From Thermotomaculum hydrothermale (GTDB lineage: Bacteria > Acidobacteriota > Holophagae > Thermotomaculales > Thermotomaculaceae): DNA of 64,000 nt. The notes beneath the pieces are model-generated. The model was not told the DNA's origin and ran no database searches. It worked only from the letters and a program-made list of their open reading frames with translations. Numbering within the stretch: the stretch's first letter is position 1; each line of letters opens with the position of its first letter. Below are positions 54,790-62,185 of the stretch, one piece after another. The DNA lies in assembly GCF_016592575.1 (NCBI RefSeq), contig NZ_AP017470.1, forward strand, positions 1,746,501-1,810,500, given 5' to 3'. Both the position numbers and the translations under genes were made by a program.

Positions 54790-55247
54790 ACGCCATAGAA
54801 ATTTTAAAAAAGATTTATGTATTTGAGGATTTAAACCATGAGCAATTAGAAAAAGTTGCACAATTATTAAAACCTGTGAAGGCAAAAGAAGGAAAAACAA
54901 TAATCAAAGAAAACACAAAGGGAGACGATATATTCATAATACTTGACGGGCAGGTTAGAGTTAGCAGGTTTATAAATGGAAAAGAAGAGGCTATTACTTT
55001 TCTAAATCCCGGTGATATATTTGGAGAAATGGCTATTTTAGGTAAACAGGAAAGAAGCGCAACAGTTATTGCACACACAGATTTAATTATGTTTAAGTTT
55101 AAAGGGAAAGAATTTAAATCACTTTTAGACAGCGACATCAATTTAGGCTTTTTTGTTTACAGGAAAATGGCTCAAACCCTTGCAAAAAGGCTAAAAGAGC
55201 TTGATAAAAGATACCACGACATACTTGCCCTTGTATCTATGTGGTAA
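54777..55247 (+). CDS. Cyclic nucleotide-binding domain protein without effector domain
   Basis: These 156 residues form one CAP-type cNMP-binding domain: KGDDIFIILDGQVRVSR, FLNPGDIFGEMAILG and the phosphate-cassette-like ERSATVIAHTDL. The helix-turn-helix of CRP/FNR regulators is absent; a C-terminal helix (KRLKELDKRYHDILAL) ends the protein. Family members bind cAMP, cGMP or other ligands. ERSAT replaces the RxA arginine-serine pair of CRP only partly, so ligand binding is uncertain. Confidence 0.85.
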   Translation: MSEVNAIEILKKIYVFEDLNHEQLEKVAQLLKPVKAKEGKTIIKENTKGDDIFIILDGQVRVSRFINGKEEAITFLNPGDIFGEMAILGKQERSATVIAHTDLIMFKFKGKEFKSLLDSDINLGFFVYRKMAQTLAKRLKELDKRYHDILALVSMW

Positions 55248-55285
55248 ATTTTCAATTAAAACAAAAAAATAAAAATTTGGTTAAT

Positions 55286-55315
55286 TTGTTTGTAACCTTT
55301 TTGAAAATGTAATAT
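55286..55315 (+). promoter_or_regulatory. Candidate promoter of trxA
   Basis: TTGTTT (55286-55291) and TAATAT (55310-55315) are 18 bases apart, with TG two bases before the -10. An AGGAGGA ribosome site precedes the trxA ATG. Confidence 0.45.
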
Positions 55316-55374
55316 CATACACAAGTGACTGTGGCATTATAACGGCCAGCTAAAAATGACAGGAGGAAATAGAT

Positions 55375-55710
55375 ATGGCAAAAAACATAGTAGAAATTAC
55401 CGATGCAAACTTTCAGTCAGAGGTGTTAGACCACAAGGGAGTGGTACTTGTAGACTTCTGGGCACCATGGTGTGGCCCATGCAGAATGATTGCTCCGATT
55501 CTTGAAGAACTTGCCACCGAATACGAAGGCAAAGTTAAAATAGGAAAGGTTAATGTTGACGAACATCAGGCTTATGCAAGAAATTACGGAATTGCATCAA
55601 TTCCAACATTACTTCTTTTCAAAGACGGGAAATTAATTGACAGGGCAATAGGCGCAATGCCAAAGCCTCACCTTGAACAATTTTTAATGGGAGCGCTTTT
55701 ATCCAACTAA
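55375..55710 (+). CDS. trxA: Thioredoxin
   Basis: The 111 residues are a canonical thioredoxin: VDFWAPWCGPCRMIAPIL with the WCGPC active site, KVNVDEHQAYARNYGIASIPTLLLF with the cis-proline, and KDGKLIDRAIGAMPK. It reduces protein disulphides in the cytoplasm with thioredoxin reductase (not in the window). The FmdB-type gene follows 12 bases later in the same unit. Confidence 0.97.
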   Translation: MAKNIVEITDANFQSEVLDHKGVVLVDFWAPWCGPCRMIAPILEELATEYEGKVKIGKVNVDEHQAYARNYGIASIPTLLLFKDGKLIDRAIGAMPKPHLEQFLMGALLSN

Positions 55711-55722
55711 GGAGGTACACCA

Positions 55723-55923
55723 ATGCCCATTTACGAATACCGCTGCAAAGACTGCGGTAAAACTTTTGAAAAATTAGTGTTCAGCTCTGCACAAAGCGAA
55801 AATGTAGAATGCGAGCACTGTAAAAGCAGAAATACTGAAAAGCTTGTGTCCACAATATCATCTGCAGGGCTTTCCTCATCAGGAAGCACCGGCGGTTCAT
55901 GTGGATACGGCGGATTTAGCTGA
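55723..55923 (+). CDS. FmdB-family zinc ribbon protein
   Basis: This 66-residue protein has the FmdB pattern: MPIYEYRCKDCGKTFEKL then VECEHCKS, giving two CxxC knuckles for one zinc. The tail is Ser/Gly-rich (SSGSTGGSCGYGGFS). FmdB was named as a putative regulator of formamidase and amidase genes; the general role is unknown. GGAGG precedes the ATG, and a strong terminator follows. Confidence 0.9.
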   Translation: MPIYEYRCKDCGKTFEKLVFSSAQSENVECEHCKSRNTEKLVSTISSAGLSSSGSTGGSCGYGGFS

Positions 55924-55960
55924 GCGTAAAAAAAATTAAGGCAGGTTGCCTTAAAGAATA

Positions 55961-55990
55961 AGCCCCGAGAATTCTCGGGGCTTTTTTATT
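55961..55990. terminator. Strong intrinsic terminator after fmdB
   Basis: The perfect palindrome AGCCCCGAGAATTCTCGGGGCT is followed by a T-run. A smaller hairpin (AAGGCA / TGCCTT, about 55938-55953) lies just before. It also lies downstream of the convergent AAA ATPase gene. Confidence 0.9.
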
Positions 55991-55998
55991 ACACATTT

Positions 55999-57678
55999 TT
56001 ACCCTATTTTAAATCCCATTTCCCTTTTAGACTTATTGCGACCCTTAAACTCTGCTTCTTCCTTAGCAAGCCTTAAAACAATTTCATCAATCTCCTCACT
56101 ATTGTTCAATGTGGAGGCTATAATAAACTTTCTAATAACATTGTCTATCTCTCCCCCTGTCAAATAAAAAGAAGAAAGTTTTTCATAGGTTTCATCCTTT
56201 AACCCATTTAGCTTTGAAATCCATATCTTCATTCTCACTTCTCTTTCAGGAAAATCAAACTTAATTTTAAAATGAAACCTTCTGAAAAAAGCATTGTCTA
56301 TTTCGTCAATAAGGTTTGTAGTTGCAATTAAAATTCCATCAAAATTTTCAAATTCGTTTAGAAAAACATTAACCACATTGTTTGACATTCTACCGGTATT
56401 CCCATTAACAGAGCCTCTCTTTCCAAGCAAAGCATCAATCTCGTTTAAAAGCAGGATTGGTTTTTTCTCCTCTTGCTCAGCAATTCTACGATATTCATTA
56501 AAAATCCTCTTTACATTCTTCTCACTCTCCCCAACCCACATATCAAAAACCTGCTCAAGGTTTAATTTAAGCAACTTTCTGCCGCTTGACCTTGCAAGCT
56601 GAAGTGCTAACTCTGTCTTTCCTGTACCGGAATGGCCGTAAAAGAGAACAGTTATCCCTGAATTTAACTTGCTTTTCTTGTATGTTGAAACAAGCTTCTT
56701 AAAATTCCTCTGTTTAAAAACCCTTTCAAGCTCTTTTACAGAGCCATGGATATCTTTATTGTAAAAAAGTTCCTTTTTATCAATCTTCGAAATTTGCTCC
56801 AATAAATCTGAATATTCATCATCTTCATCAACATAGTCTCTTCCTATCAAATCGTTAATAAATTGACTTGAAAGCTTAAAGTAAATTTTGCCTCTATCGT
56901 CCTTTTTTCTTTCCAGAATACCTGATTTTACAAGAATAAAATCGTTGTCATTCCCTTCTCTAAAATAATTAGCTATTTTGTAAAACTGAAGAATATCCCT
57001 GATGCTTGACACAAAAATCTTTGTATTCATCCTGATGTCAGTAAAATAATATATTACTTTTGCAAGAAAGACTAAATCCTGAAAAGGCAAAGTCGAAATA
57101 ACCTGATAGTAAGGCACTTGTTCCCAGAGTCTCTTAACAAGCTTTTTAATATGTAATTCCAGAACAGATTTTCTATCAATTTCTATCAAATAATGCTCAC
57201 TCATTTTGAAGAAAATTTTAATAACTCTGTCAAAAAAACTAAGCAAATCAATAATCTGTTCATTATCCTCTTTTTTAATCTTCCCACTATGAAAAAAAGC
57301 AGCTGCATCATTAGAAAGAATACAGCGGGGGATGATATAAAACTTTTTCTTGTCTTTTTCATCAGAAAAAGACCTATATCTCGGATCTGAATCAATTAAT
57401 GGATACAGCCATAAATCTTCAATTAAATTAATTACCTCTTTATAAAAATCGTCAAATTTGAACCCCTTTTCAGGTAAAACATCAAGCAATTTTTTTACAG
57501 TAAGACAATTGCCATAAACCAATTGCAAATAATAGGTATAACACAGGATAAAAGCTGCTTTTTTTGAAACATTTAATTTCTCGCTTACAAAATCAAAAAT
57601 AGAAGATTCCTTTAAACCTTTTTCAACACTCTCCTGGTTTTTAAAAACCTTAAGTAATCTGTCTAAATCAAATTCCAT
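55999..57678 (-). CDS. AAA ATPase with long N-terminal region
   Basis: The C-terminal 210 residues are an AAA+ module: Walker A GHSGTGKTE (348-356), pore-like VFDMWVGESEKNV, Walker B ILLLNEIDALL with Asn412 in place of the usual Asp but Glu413 kept, sensor 1 LIATTNL and FFRRFHFKI. The N-terminal 340 residues are alpha-helical and unfamiliar. The NE form of Walker B occurs in a group of solitary bacterial AAA ATPases, so the protein may still hydrolyse ATP. It has its own consensus promoter and a 170-base leader. The substrate is unknown. Confidence 0.82.
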   Translation of the reverse strand: MEFDLDRLLKVFKNQESVEKGLKESSIFDFVSEKLNVSKKAAFILCYTYYLQLVYGNCLTVKKLLDVLPEKGFKFDDFYKEVINLIEDLWLYPLIDSDPRYRSFSDEKDKKKFYIIPRCILSNDAAAFFHSGKIKKEDNEQIIDLLSFFDRVIKIFFKMSEHYLIEIDRKSVLELHIKKLVKRLWEQVPYYQVISTLPFQDLVFLAKVIYYFTDIRMNTKIFVSSIRDILQFYKIANYFREGNDNDFILVKSGILERKKDDRGKIYFKLSSQFINDLIGRDYVDEDDEYSDLLEQISKIDKKELFYNKDIHGSVKELERVFKQRNFKKLVSTYKKSKLNSGITVLFYGHSGTGKTELALQLARSSGRKLLKLNLEQVFDMWVGESEKNVKRIFNEYRRIAEQEEKKPILLLNEIDALLGKRGSVNGNTGRMSNNVVNVFLNEFENFDGILIATTNLIDEIDNAFFRRFHFKIKFDFPEREVRMKIWISKLNGLKDETYEKLSSFYLTGGEIDNVIRKFIIASTLNNSEEIDEIVLRLAKEEAEFKGRNKSKREMGFKIG

Positions 57679-57679
57679 A

Positions 57680-57855
57680 AAACCTCCGTTAAATTTTAGA
57701 GGTTAATAAAAAATAGACTGAAAAAAACCAATAACCCGCGGTCGCCCCTCACGGCTTCCGCCACCCTTATAGATTTTCAAAGAACAAAAAGATGCCCCTT
57801 CTTTCAGAGACAAAAAAACTATTTAATTTTTCACCTGGATTTTTAAGTGGTTTTC
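57680..57855 (-). ncRNA. Long GC-rich 5' leader of the AAA ATPase gene (possible structured RNA)
   Basis: The leader starts near 57849. Bases 57730-57764 are strongly GC-rich in an AT-rich genome. On the minus strand GCGG-AA-GCC-GTGAGG-GGC-GA-CCGC can form a two-part stem with a tandem A-G/A-A internal loop, and a T-run (GGTTTTTTTC) follows shortly after. This could be a regulatory leader, an attenuator or a small RNA. It matches no riboswitch consensus I know. Confidence 0.4.
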
Positions 57856-57884
57856 AATATATCAAAAATTTAATCAAATGTCAA
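57856..57884 (-). promoter_or_regulatory. Consensus promoter of the AAA ATPase leader
   Basis: On the minus strand a perfect TTGACA (57884-57879) and TATATT (57861-57856) are spaced by exactly 17 bases. It is among the closest matches to the sigma-70 consensus in the window. Confidence 0.75.
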
Positions 57885-58005
57885 GAAAAATATAAGGGGT
57901 ACCATAACTGGGTATAAAGGGAAGAAAGAATTTTACTTTAGAAAGATTAACAAGGTAACCACAAAAAAGATAAAACAGGAAATATAAAAAACATGCACAT
58001 ATAAG

Positions 58006-58014
58006 TGGTAAAAT
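58006..58014 (+). promoter_or_regulatory. Extended -10 promoter of the PH-domain gene
   Basis: TGGTAAAAT is followed by a GGGGGA ribosome site before the ATG at 58045. No clear -35 is seen. Confidence 0.45.
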
Positions 58015-58044
58015 AAAAAAAACAAAAAAAACGGGGGATAAATT

Positions 58045-58623
58045 ATGGAGAGTATAAAAGACTTTCAAAATTTAGAGGAAAAACTAAATTCATTCCTTAA
58101 AAAAGACGAAAAAGTACTATGGGAAGGAAAGCCTGAAAAAAATTTTTATATGGAAGGCATTGATTATTATGTATTTTTCATCGGCTTTGTTATGTTGCTT
58201 TTTTCACTTTTCAACATAATTAGCAGTCTAAAAATGCACTCAAGAGGTGGAAGGGATATTGTTGGAGCCATATTTAGCATCCCTTTTCTTTTAATAGGAT
58301 TTTATTTAGCATTAGGAAGATACATACACAGATATAAGAAAATCAAAAATACCCGTTATTTTATTACCAACAAAAGGATAATATTATCGGAAAAATTTTT
58401 CGGAGATTGTTTTTTGTCTTACATAAACATTAAAAACATAGAAAAAATTGACAAAAAAACAAAGAGAAACGGCCTTGCAGACCTAACTTTTAGCAAAGGG
58501 TCTCTTACACAATCAGAGATGAAAGAAAGCCTATTATCATCTGAAAGAATTATGATAACCTTTAGAAACATTAGAGACTATCAGAATGTCTTAGCCATTG
58601 TAACTGATATAAAAAACAGATAA
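58045..58623 (+). CDS. Membrane protein with bacterial PH-like domain
   Basis: This 192-residue protein starts with KDEKVLWEGKPEKNF, the usual lead-in of bPH (DUF304/YdbT-like) proteins. Two membrane helices follow (about 32-55 and 68-92), then a bPH domain opening with NTRYFITNKRIILSE and containing YINIKNIEKI. Such proteins are inner-membrane anchored and often of unknown role. It is a single-gene unit. Confidence 0.8.
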   Translation: MESIKDFQNLEEKLNSFLKKDEKVLWEGKPEKNFYMEGIDYYVFFIGFVMLLFSLFNIISSLKMHSRGGRDIVGAIFSIPFLLIGFYLALGRYIHRYKKIKNTRYFITNKRIILSEKFFGDCFLSYINIKNIEKIDKKTKRNGLADLTFSKGSLTQSEMKESLLSSERIMITFRNIRDYQNVLAIVTDIKNR

Positions 58624-58695
58624 TAAATAAAAACTCAAAAAGTTGTCTTGAAATAAACCCTTTCTGAAAAAATGAAAAAAGTTTCTAAAAACCTG

Positions 58696-59163
58696 CTATT
58701 TCTTTCTCACATACTCAATCTTTTCAACAAGTGCAATTAATTGGCCTGATTTATCTTTAATCTCAACTGTAAATGGAAACTCCCCCTTCCCGTTTTTATC
58801 AACTTCTCTTTTAATATTTTCAATTATCTCATCGTCTATTCTAAACTCTGCAAAAACATCTGTTGTACCGGGCTTAATAAACTTTATGCAGGACTTTTTA
58901 TCCCAGACTATGTAATCTTTCCCCAAATTTTTAATAAGCATTATCATATAAAACGGGTCTGTCATTGAAAAAAGAGAGCCGCCAAACTGTGTACCGACAT
59001 AGTTCCTATTGTACCAGCGGAGTTTTAGCCTCACTTTTATGTATCTAAAATCCTTGCTAACCTTCTCAACCTTTATTCCAGAAAACAAAAACGGGGGATA
59101 AAAAATCACAAAAAACCTGAATCCCCCTGACTTGCTTGATAATCTCTTTAGAAAAGCCCCCAT
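58696..59163 (-). CDS. DUF4442 hotdog-fold thioesterase-like protein
   Basis: The 155 residues have the DUF4442 pattern: a basic, aromatic-rich start (LKRLSSKSGGFRFFVIFYPP), KVRLKLRWYNRNYVGTQFGGSLFSMTDPFYMIML as the hotdog helix, and VWDKKSCIKFIKPG. The family is linked to acyl-CoA handling. It starts 5 bases after the DUF4139 gene, so the two are co-transcribed. No catalytic assignment is safe. Confidence 0.82.
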   Translation of the reverse strand: MGAFLKRLSSKSGGFRFFVIFYPPFLFSGIKVEKVSKDFRYIKVRLKLRWYNRNYVGTQFGGSLFSMTDPFYMIMLIKNLGKDYIVWDKKSCIKFIKPGTTDVFAEFRIDDEIIENIKREVDKNGKGEFPFTVEIKDKSGQLIALVEKIEYVRKK

Positions 59164-59168
59164 ACCTT

Positions 59169-60575
59169 TTAATAGTAAATATCCATATCAGCAGGATAGA
59201 CTACTGAAAATGTTACCTCTATAACAATCTTATCGTGCGGTTTTAAATTAACCTCGCCACTTAATTTGCCCTCTTTATTAATATTATACTTTTTCAAACC
59301 TTTAACCTTAACATCTTTAACAACAATCCCTTCCAATGTTGAAACGGGAATTCTGTCAATTACAAAAACTCTTTTTTCTTTATTCCCTAAATTTCTTAAT
59401 GTTATTTTATATCCCTTTTTGTCAATTTTCTTTTTACTGAAAAAGCCCTCTTCACTTCCCATATTTAAAACAGGTTCTCTCTTAACATCTATAGCATACT
59501 CTTTCCCAGCAAATATCCTGTAAACATCTGTTTCTTTGTCAAATGTCCCTGTAACATTAGAGTAAGACTCCTTTCCTGCAAACACCTGCCAGTTAGAACC
59601 CAATGGGGCAAATGGGAGTTTAAAGGAATACTCTTTGTAAACATCAAGTGATTGATAAGGATAAACAACAAGCCTTTTAGTTAACTTAACCTCTTTTTCA
59701 TCAATTTTAAACTTTTTCTCAACCCCATTTGATGGAAGTGAAATATTGTTAAGCAAAAATATCCTTGTATCAAGTTGATTAACAACAGGCATCTTCTCTT
59801 TTGCAGCAGTTTTCATCATCCTTCTTGTTTGAGGCACAGCACCAAGAAAACCTTCTCTATCTGACGGTTCAATATGAGGCTCCCCTGTTATAGTCCACGG
59901 ATAAAATTCAATAACCTCAAAATATCTTGATGAATTCATTGCAAGTATATAAAATTCATCTGCCTTAATATCAATTCCGCTTCTATTTAAAAGAGACAAC
60001 TCTTTAACAACCCTGCAGGTCTTTCCATCATTATTTATAAATAATTTGTTTTTGGTTGATATTTGTATCCCCTGAAACTCCATTTTAAAAGAATAAATCT
60101 TTTCAGGTAAATCACAAAAATAAGGCTTTAATGTATATGTTGAAGACTTTAACAGCTTCTCCAACTTCTCCCTTTTAACCTTCAAAGCATTTAATTTTCT
60201 TTCAATAGAAGAATATTTCTTTGCATAATTCTCTGAATTCTTCAAAAAGAGTGCAAAATCTCCGTTGCTTTTCAACTGCAAACTGCGAAAAGCCTTATCA
60301 ATAACCTCTTTTTGTTTCTTTAATGTTGCAATATCATTTTTTAATTTAATGTAATCAATATAAGTCTTAAAAAGGGAAAAATTCTGCGGGACTTTCTCTC
60401 CTTTAAAAATGGGAAGAACTTCATTGTTGCAAACAACATTTACATCCTTGTTAAAACCTATAAAAGATGAAGGCTTATCAGGGTAATATACAACCTTGTC
60501 ATTAAACACCCTTACTTCTGAAGAAAAAGCAAAGAAAGTGCACAGTAAAACAAATAAAATTAGACCCTTTCTCAT
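59169..60575 (-). CDS. Exported DUF4139-family protein
   Basis: A signal peptide (MRKGLILFVLLCTFFAFS) opens a 468-residue protein. A coiled coil lies at about 75-155 (KKQKEVIDKAFRSLQ; IERKLNALKVKREKLEKLL). The C-terminal beta-rich DUF4139 region includes VFVIDRIPVSTLEGI and LKPHDKIVIEVTFSVVYPADM. DUF4139/MuiA-like proteins are surface or periplasmic with unknown function. The N-terminal DUF4140 part is weak here. A possible cell-envelope role is inferred only. Confidence 0.8.
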   Translation of the reverse strand: MRKGLILFVLLCTFFAFSSEVRVFNDKVVYYPDKPSSFIGFNKDVNVVCNNEVLPIFKGEKVPQNFSLFKTYIDYIKLKNDIATLKKQKEVIDKAFRSLQLKSNGDFALFLKNSENYAKKYSSIERKLNALKVKREKLEKLLKSSTYTLKPYFCDLPEKIYSFKMEFQGIQISTKNKLFINNDGKTCRVVKELSLLNRSGIDIKADEFYILAMNSSRYFEVIEFYPWTITGEPHIEPSDREGFLGAVPQTRRMMKTAAKEKMPVVNQLDTRIFLLNNISLPSNGVEKKFKIDEKEVKLTKRLVVYPYQSLDVYKEYSFKLPFAPLGSNWQVFAGKESYSNVTGTFDKETDVYRIFAGKEYAIDVKREPVLNMGSEEGFFSKKKIDKKGYKITLRNLGNKEKRVFVIDRIPVSTLEGIVVKDVKVKGLKKYNINKEGKLSGEVNLKPHDKIVIEVTFSVVYPADMDIYY

Positions 60576-60698
60576 AATTACCTCCGCTTTTTGTCTAAGC
60601 TAATTCTATAACATTTAGACGGGAAAAATCATCTTTTTGTTGGATTAAATTATTGTCTTCAAATGAAATTAATGTGTGTGAAGGAAAATATAATAAAA

Positions 60699-60720
60699 AA
60701 AGCCCCGAAAATTCGGGGCT
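60699..60720 (-). terminator. Intrinsic terminator of the nuo operon
   Basis: The stem AAGCCCCGAA / TTCGGGGCTT with a 2-base loop is followed by a T-run on the minus strand, 20 bases past the nuoN stop. Confidence 0.88.
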
Positions 60721-60739
60721 TATTATTCTTAGAGGGTTT

Positions 60740-62185
60740 CTACATTCCAAAAACATTCTTTATAGCATCAAAGAGGGGAGTTGGGTAAATTCCCACAAAC
60801 AATGTTCCAACAATTGTAAGAAAAACAACTGCTTTTTCATTTAAAGAAAGTTCAAACTGCTTGGTAAATTTATGCTCTTTAAGGTACATCATCTTTACAA
60901 CTCTGAAATAGTAGTAAAGTGAAACTGCAGATGCTAAAACTGCCACAGTTACAAGGAAGTATAAACCGGAATTTATTGCAGCACCAAATAGATAGAATTT
61001 ACCGAAAAATCCTATTGTTGGCGGAATCCCTGCAAGGGAAAGCATAAAGATTAGCATAATTGCAGAAAGAACAGGGTGAACCTGAGCCATTCCTCTGTAA
61101 TCTTCAATATTCTCTCCAAAACCGTCTTTTTTGGAGAGAATAATAACTATAGCAAATGCACCAATATTCATAAATGAGTAAGCAACAAGGTAAAGAATCA
61201 TTGCCTTAATTGCTATAGGTGTCCCTGCAATTATCCCAAGCGACATATAACCTGCGTGGGCAATTGAAGAATATGCAAGCATTCTCTTAATATTCTGTTG
61301 CCTTATTGCCGCAAAGTTACCCCATATCATTGTCATAAAGGAAAGTGCTGCAAGCGCAGGCATCCAATCATACTTAATCCCGCCGAATGCACCTATAAAG
61401 ATTCTGATAAAGATTGCAAGTGCCGCAGCCTTTGGGGCAACAGACATAAAAGCGGTAATTGGTGTCGGTGCACCTGTGTATGCATCAGGCGCCCACTGGT
61501 GGAATGGAAAAAGCGCAATTTTAAATCCCAAAGATACAAGGATAAAAATCACCCCGATTACTGCAAATAAACTTAAGCCAGGTGCAACAAGGGGGATTTT
61601 CTGAAAGAGTAAATCAATCCTTGTTGTTCCTGTTAAACCGTACATTATTGATGCACCGAAGATAAAGAAGGCTGAAGAAAAAGCCCCTAAAATAAAGTAT
61701 TTAAACGCTGCTTCAGGGGAAATACTTGTGTACTTAAAGTAACCAACAAGCACATAAACTGAAATAGCCATCAATTCAAGAGATACAAAGATTGTAAGCA
61801 AGTCGTTTGCGGAAGCCATTAAAAACATTCCGCTTATAGAATAGAGGATTAATGAAAAATATTCAGCGGAAGAGTACTTGTTTTCGTCAACAAAATCAAT
61901 TGACAGTAAAATTACAAGTAATCCAACCCAAAGTGTTATTACCTTGATTAAGAGAGAAAACCCGTCTGACTTGTACAAGCCAAAAAAGCCTGTTTCATTT
62001 AAAGGCACTTTAAACAGTGCGATTGCAGCAATTACCAGAGTAAGTATTGATAACCCTGCAAGCAAATGGGTTTTCTTTTTAGCGAAAAACGCTCCGAATA
62101 GCACCACTGTTGCGCCTATTATAAGCACAATCTCAGGCAGCAACAGCGAACTGCTACTTGCTATCTGAGAGAGGATGTTATTCAT
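60740..62185 (-). CDS. nuoN: NADH-quinone oxidoreductase subunit N
   Basis: At 481 residues it has 14 predicted helices. The Mrp-antiporter-like core includes LGFKIALFPFHQWAPDAYTGAPTPITAFMSVAPKAAALAI (conserved Lys and His residues) and RMLAYSSIAHAGYMSLGI. It is one of three antiporter-like proton-pumping subunits of complex I in the inner membrane. It overlaps nuoM by 8 bases and ends the operon. Confidence 0.97.
   Translation of the reverse strand: MNNILSQIASSSSLLLPEIVLIIGATVVLFGAFFAKKKTHLLAGLSILTLVIAAIALFKVPLNETGFFGLYKSDGFSLLIKVITLWVGLLVILLSIDFVDENKYSSAEYFSLILYSISGMFLMASANDLLTIFVSLELMAISVYVLVGYFKYTSISPEAAFKYFILGAFSSAFFIFGASIMYGLTGTTRIDLLFQKIPLVAPGLSLFAVIGVIFILVSLGFKIALFPFHQWAPDAYTGAPTPITAFMSVAPKAAALAIFIRIFIGAFGGIKYDWMPALAALSFMTMIWGNFAAIRQQNIKRMLAYSSIAHAGYMSLGIIAGTPIAIKAMILYLVAYSFMNIGAFAIVIILSKKDGFGENIEDYRGMAQVHPVLSAIMLIFMLSLAGIPPTIGFFGKFYLFGAAINSGLYFLVTVAVLASAVSLYYYFRVVKMMYLKEHKFTKQFELSLNEKAVVFLTIVGTLFVGIYPTPLFDAIKNVFGM

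Noticed and set aside
57730-57764. Possible CRISPR repeat (resembles the first half of a type I-C repeat)
   Set aside because: Only one copy exists, there are no spacers and no cas genes within the window, and the second half of the repeat does not match. It is kept only as a leader-structure observation.
57874-58068. Small minus-strand hydrophobic open frame of 64 residues overlapping the PH-domain gene start
   Set aside because: It spans two promoter regions and lacks a ribosome-binding site; the promoter and start signals of the flanking genes explain the bases better.
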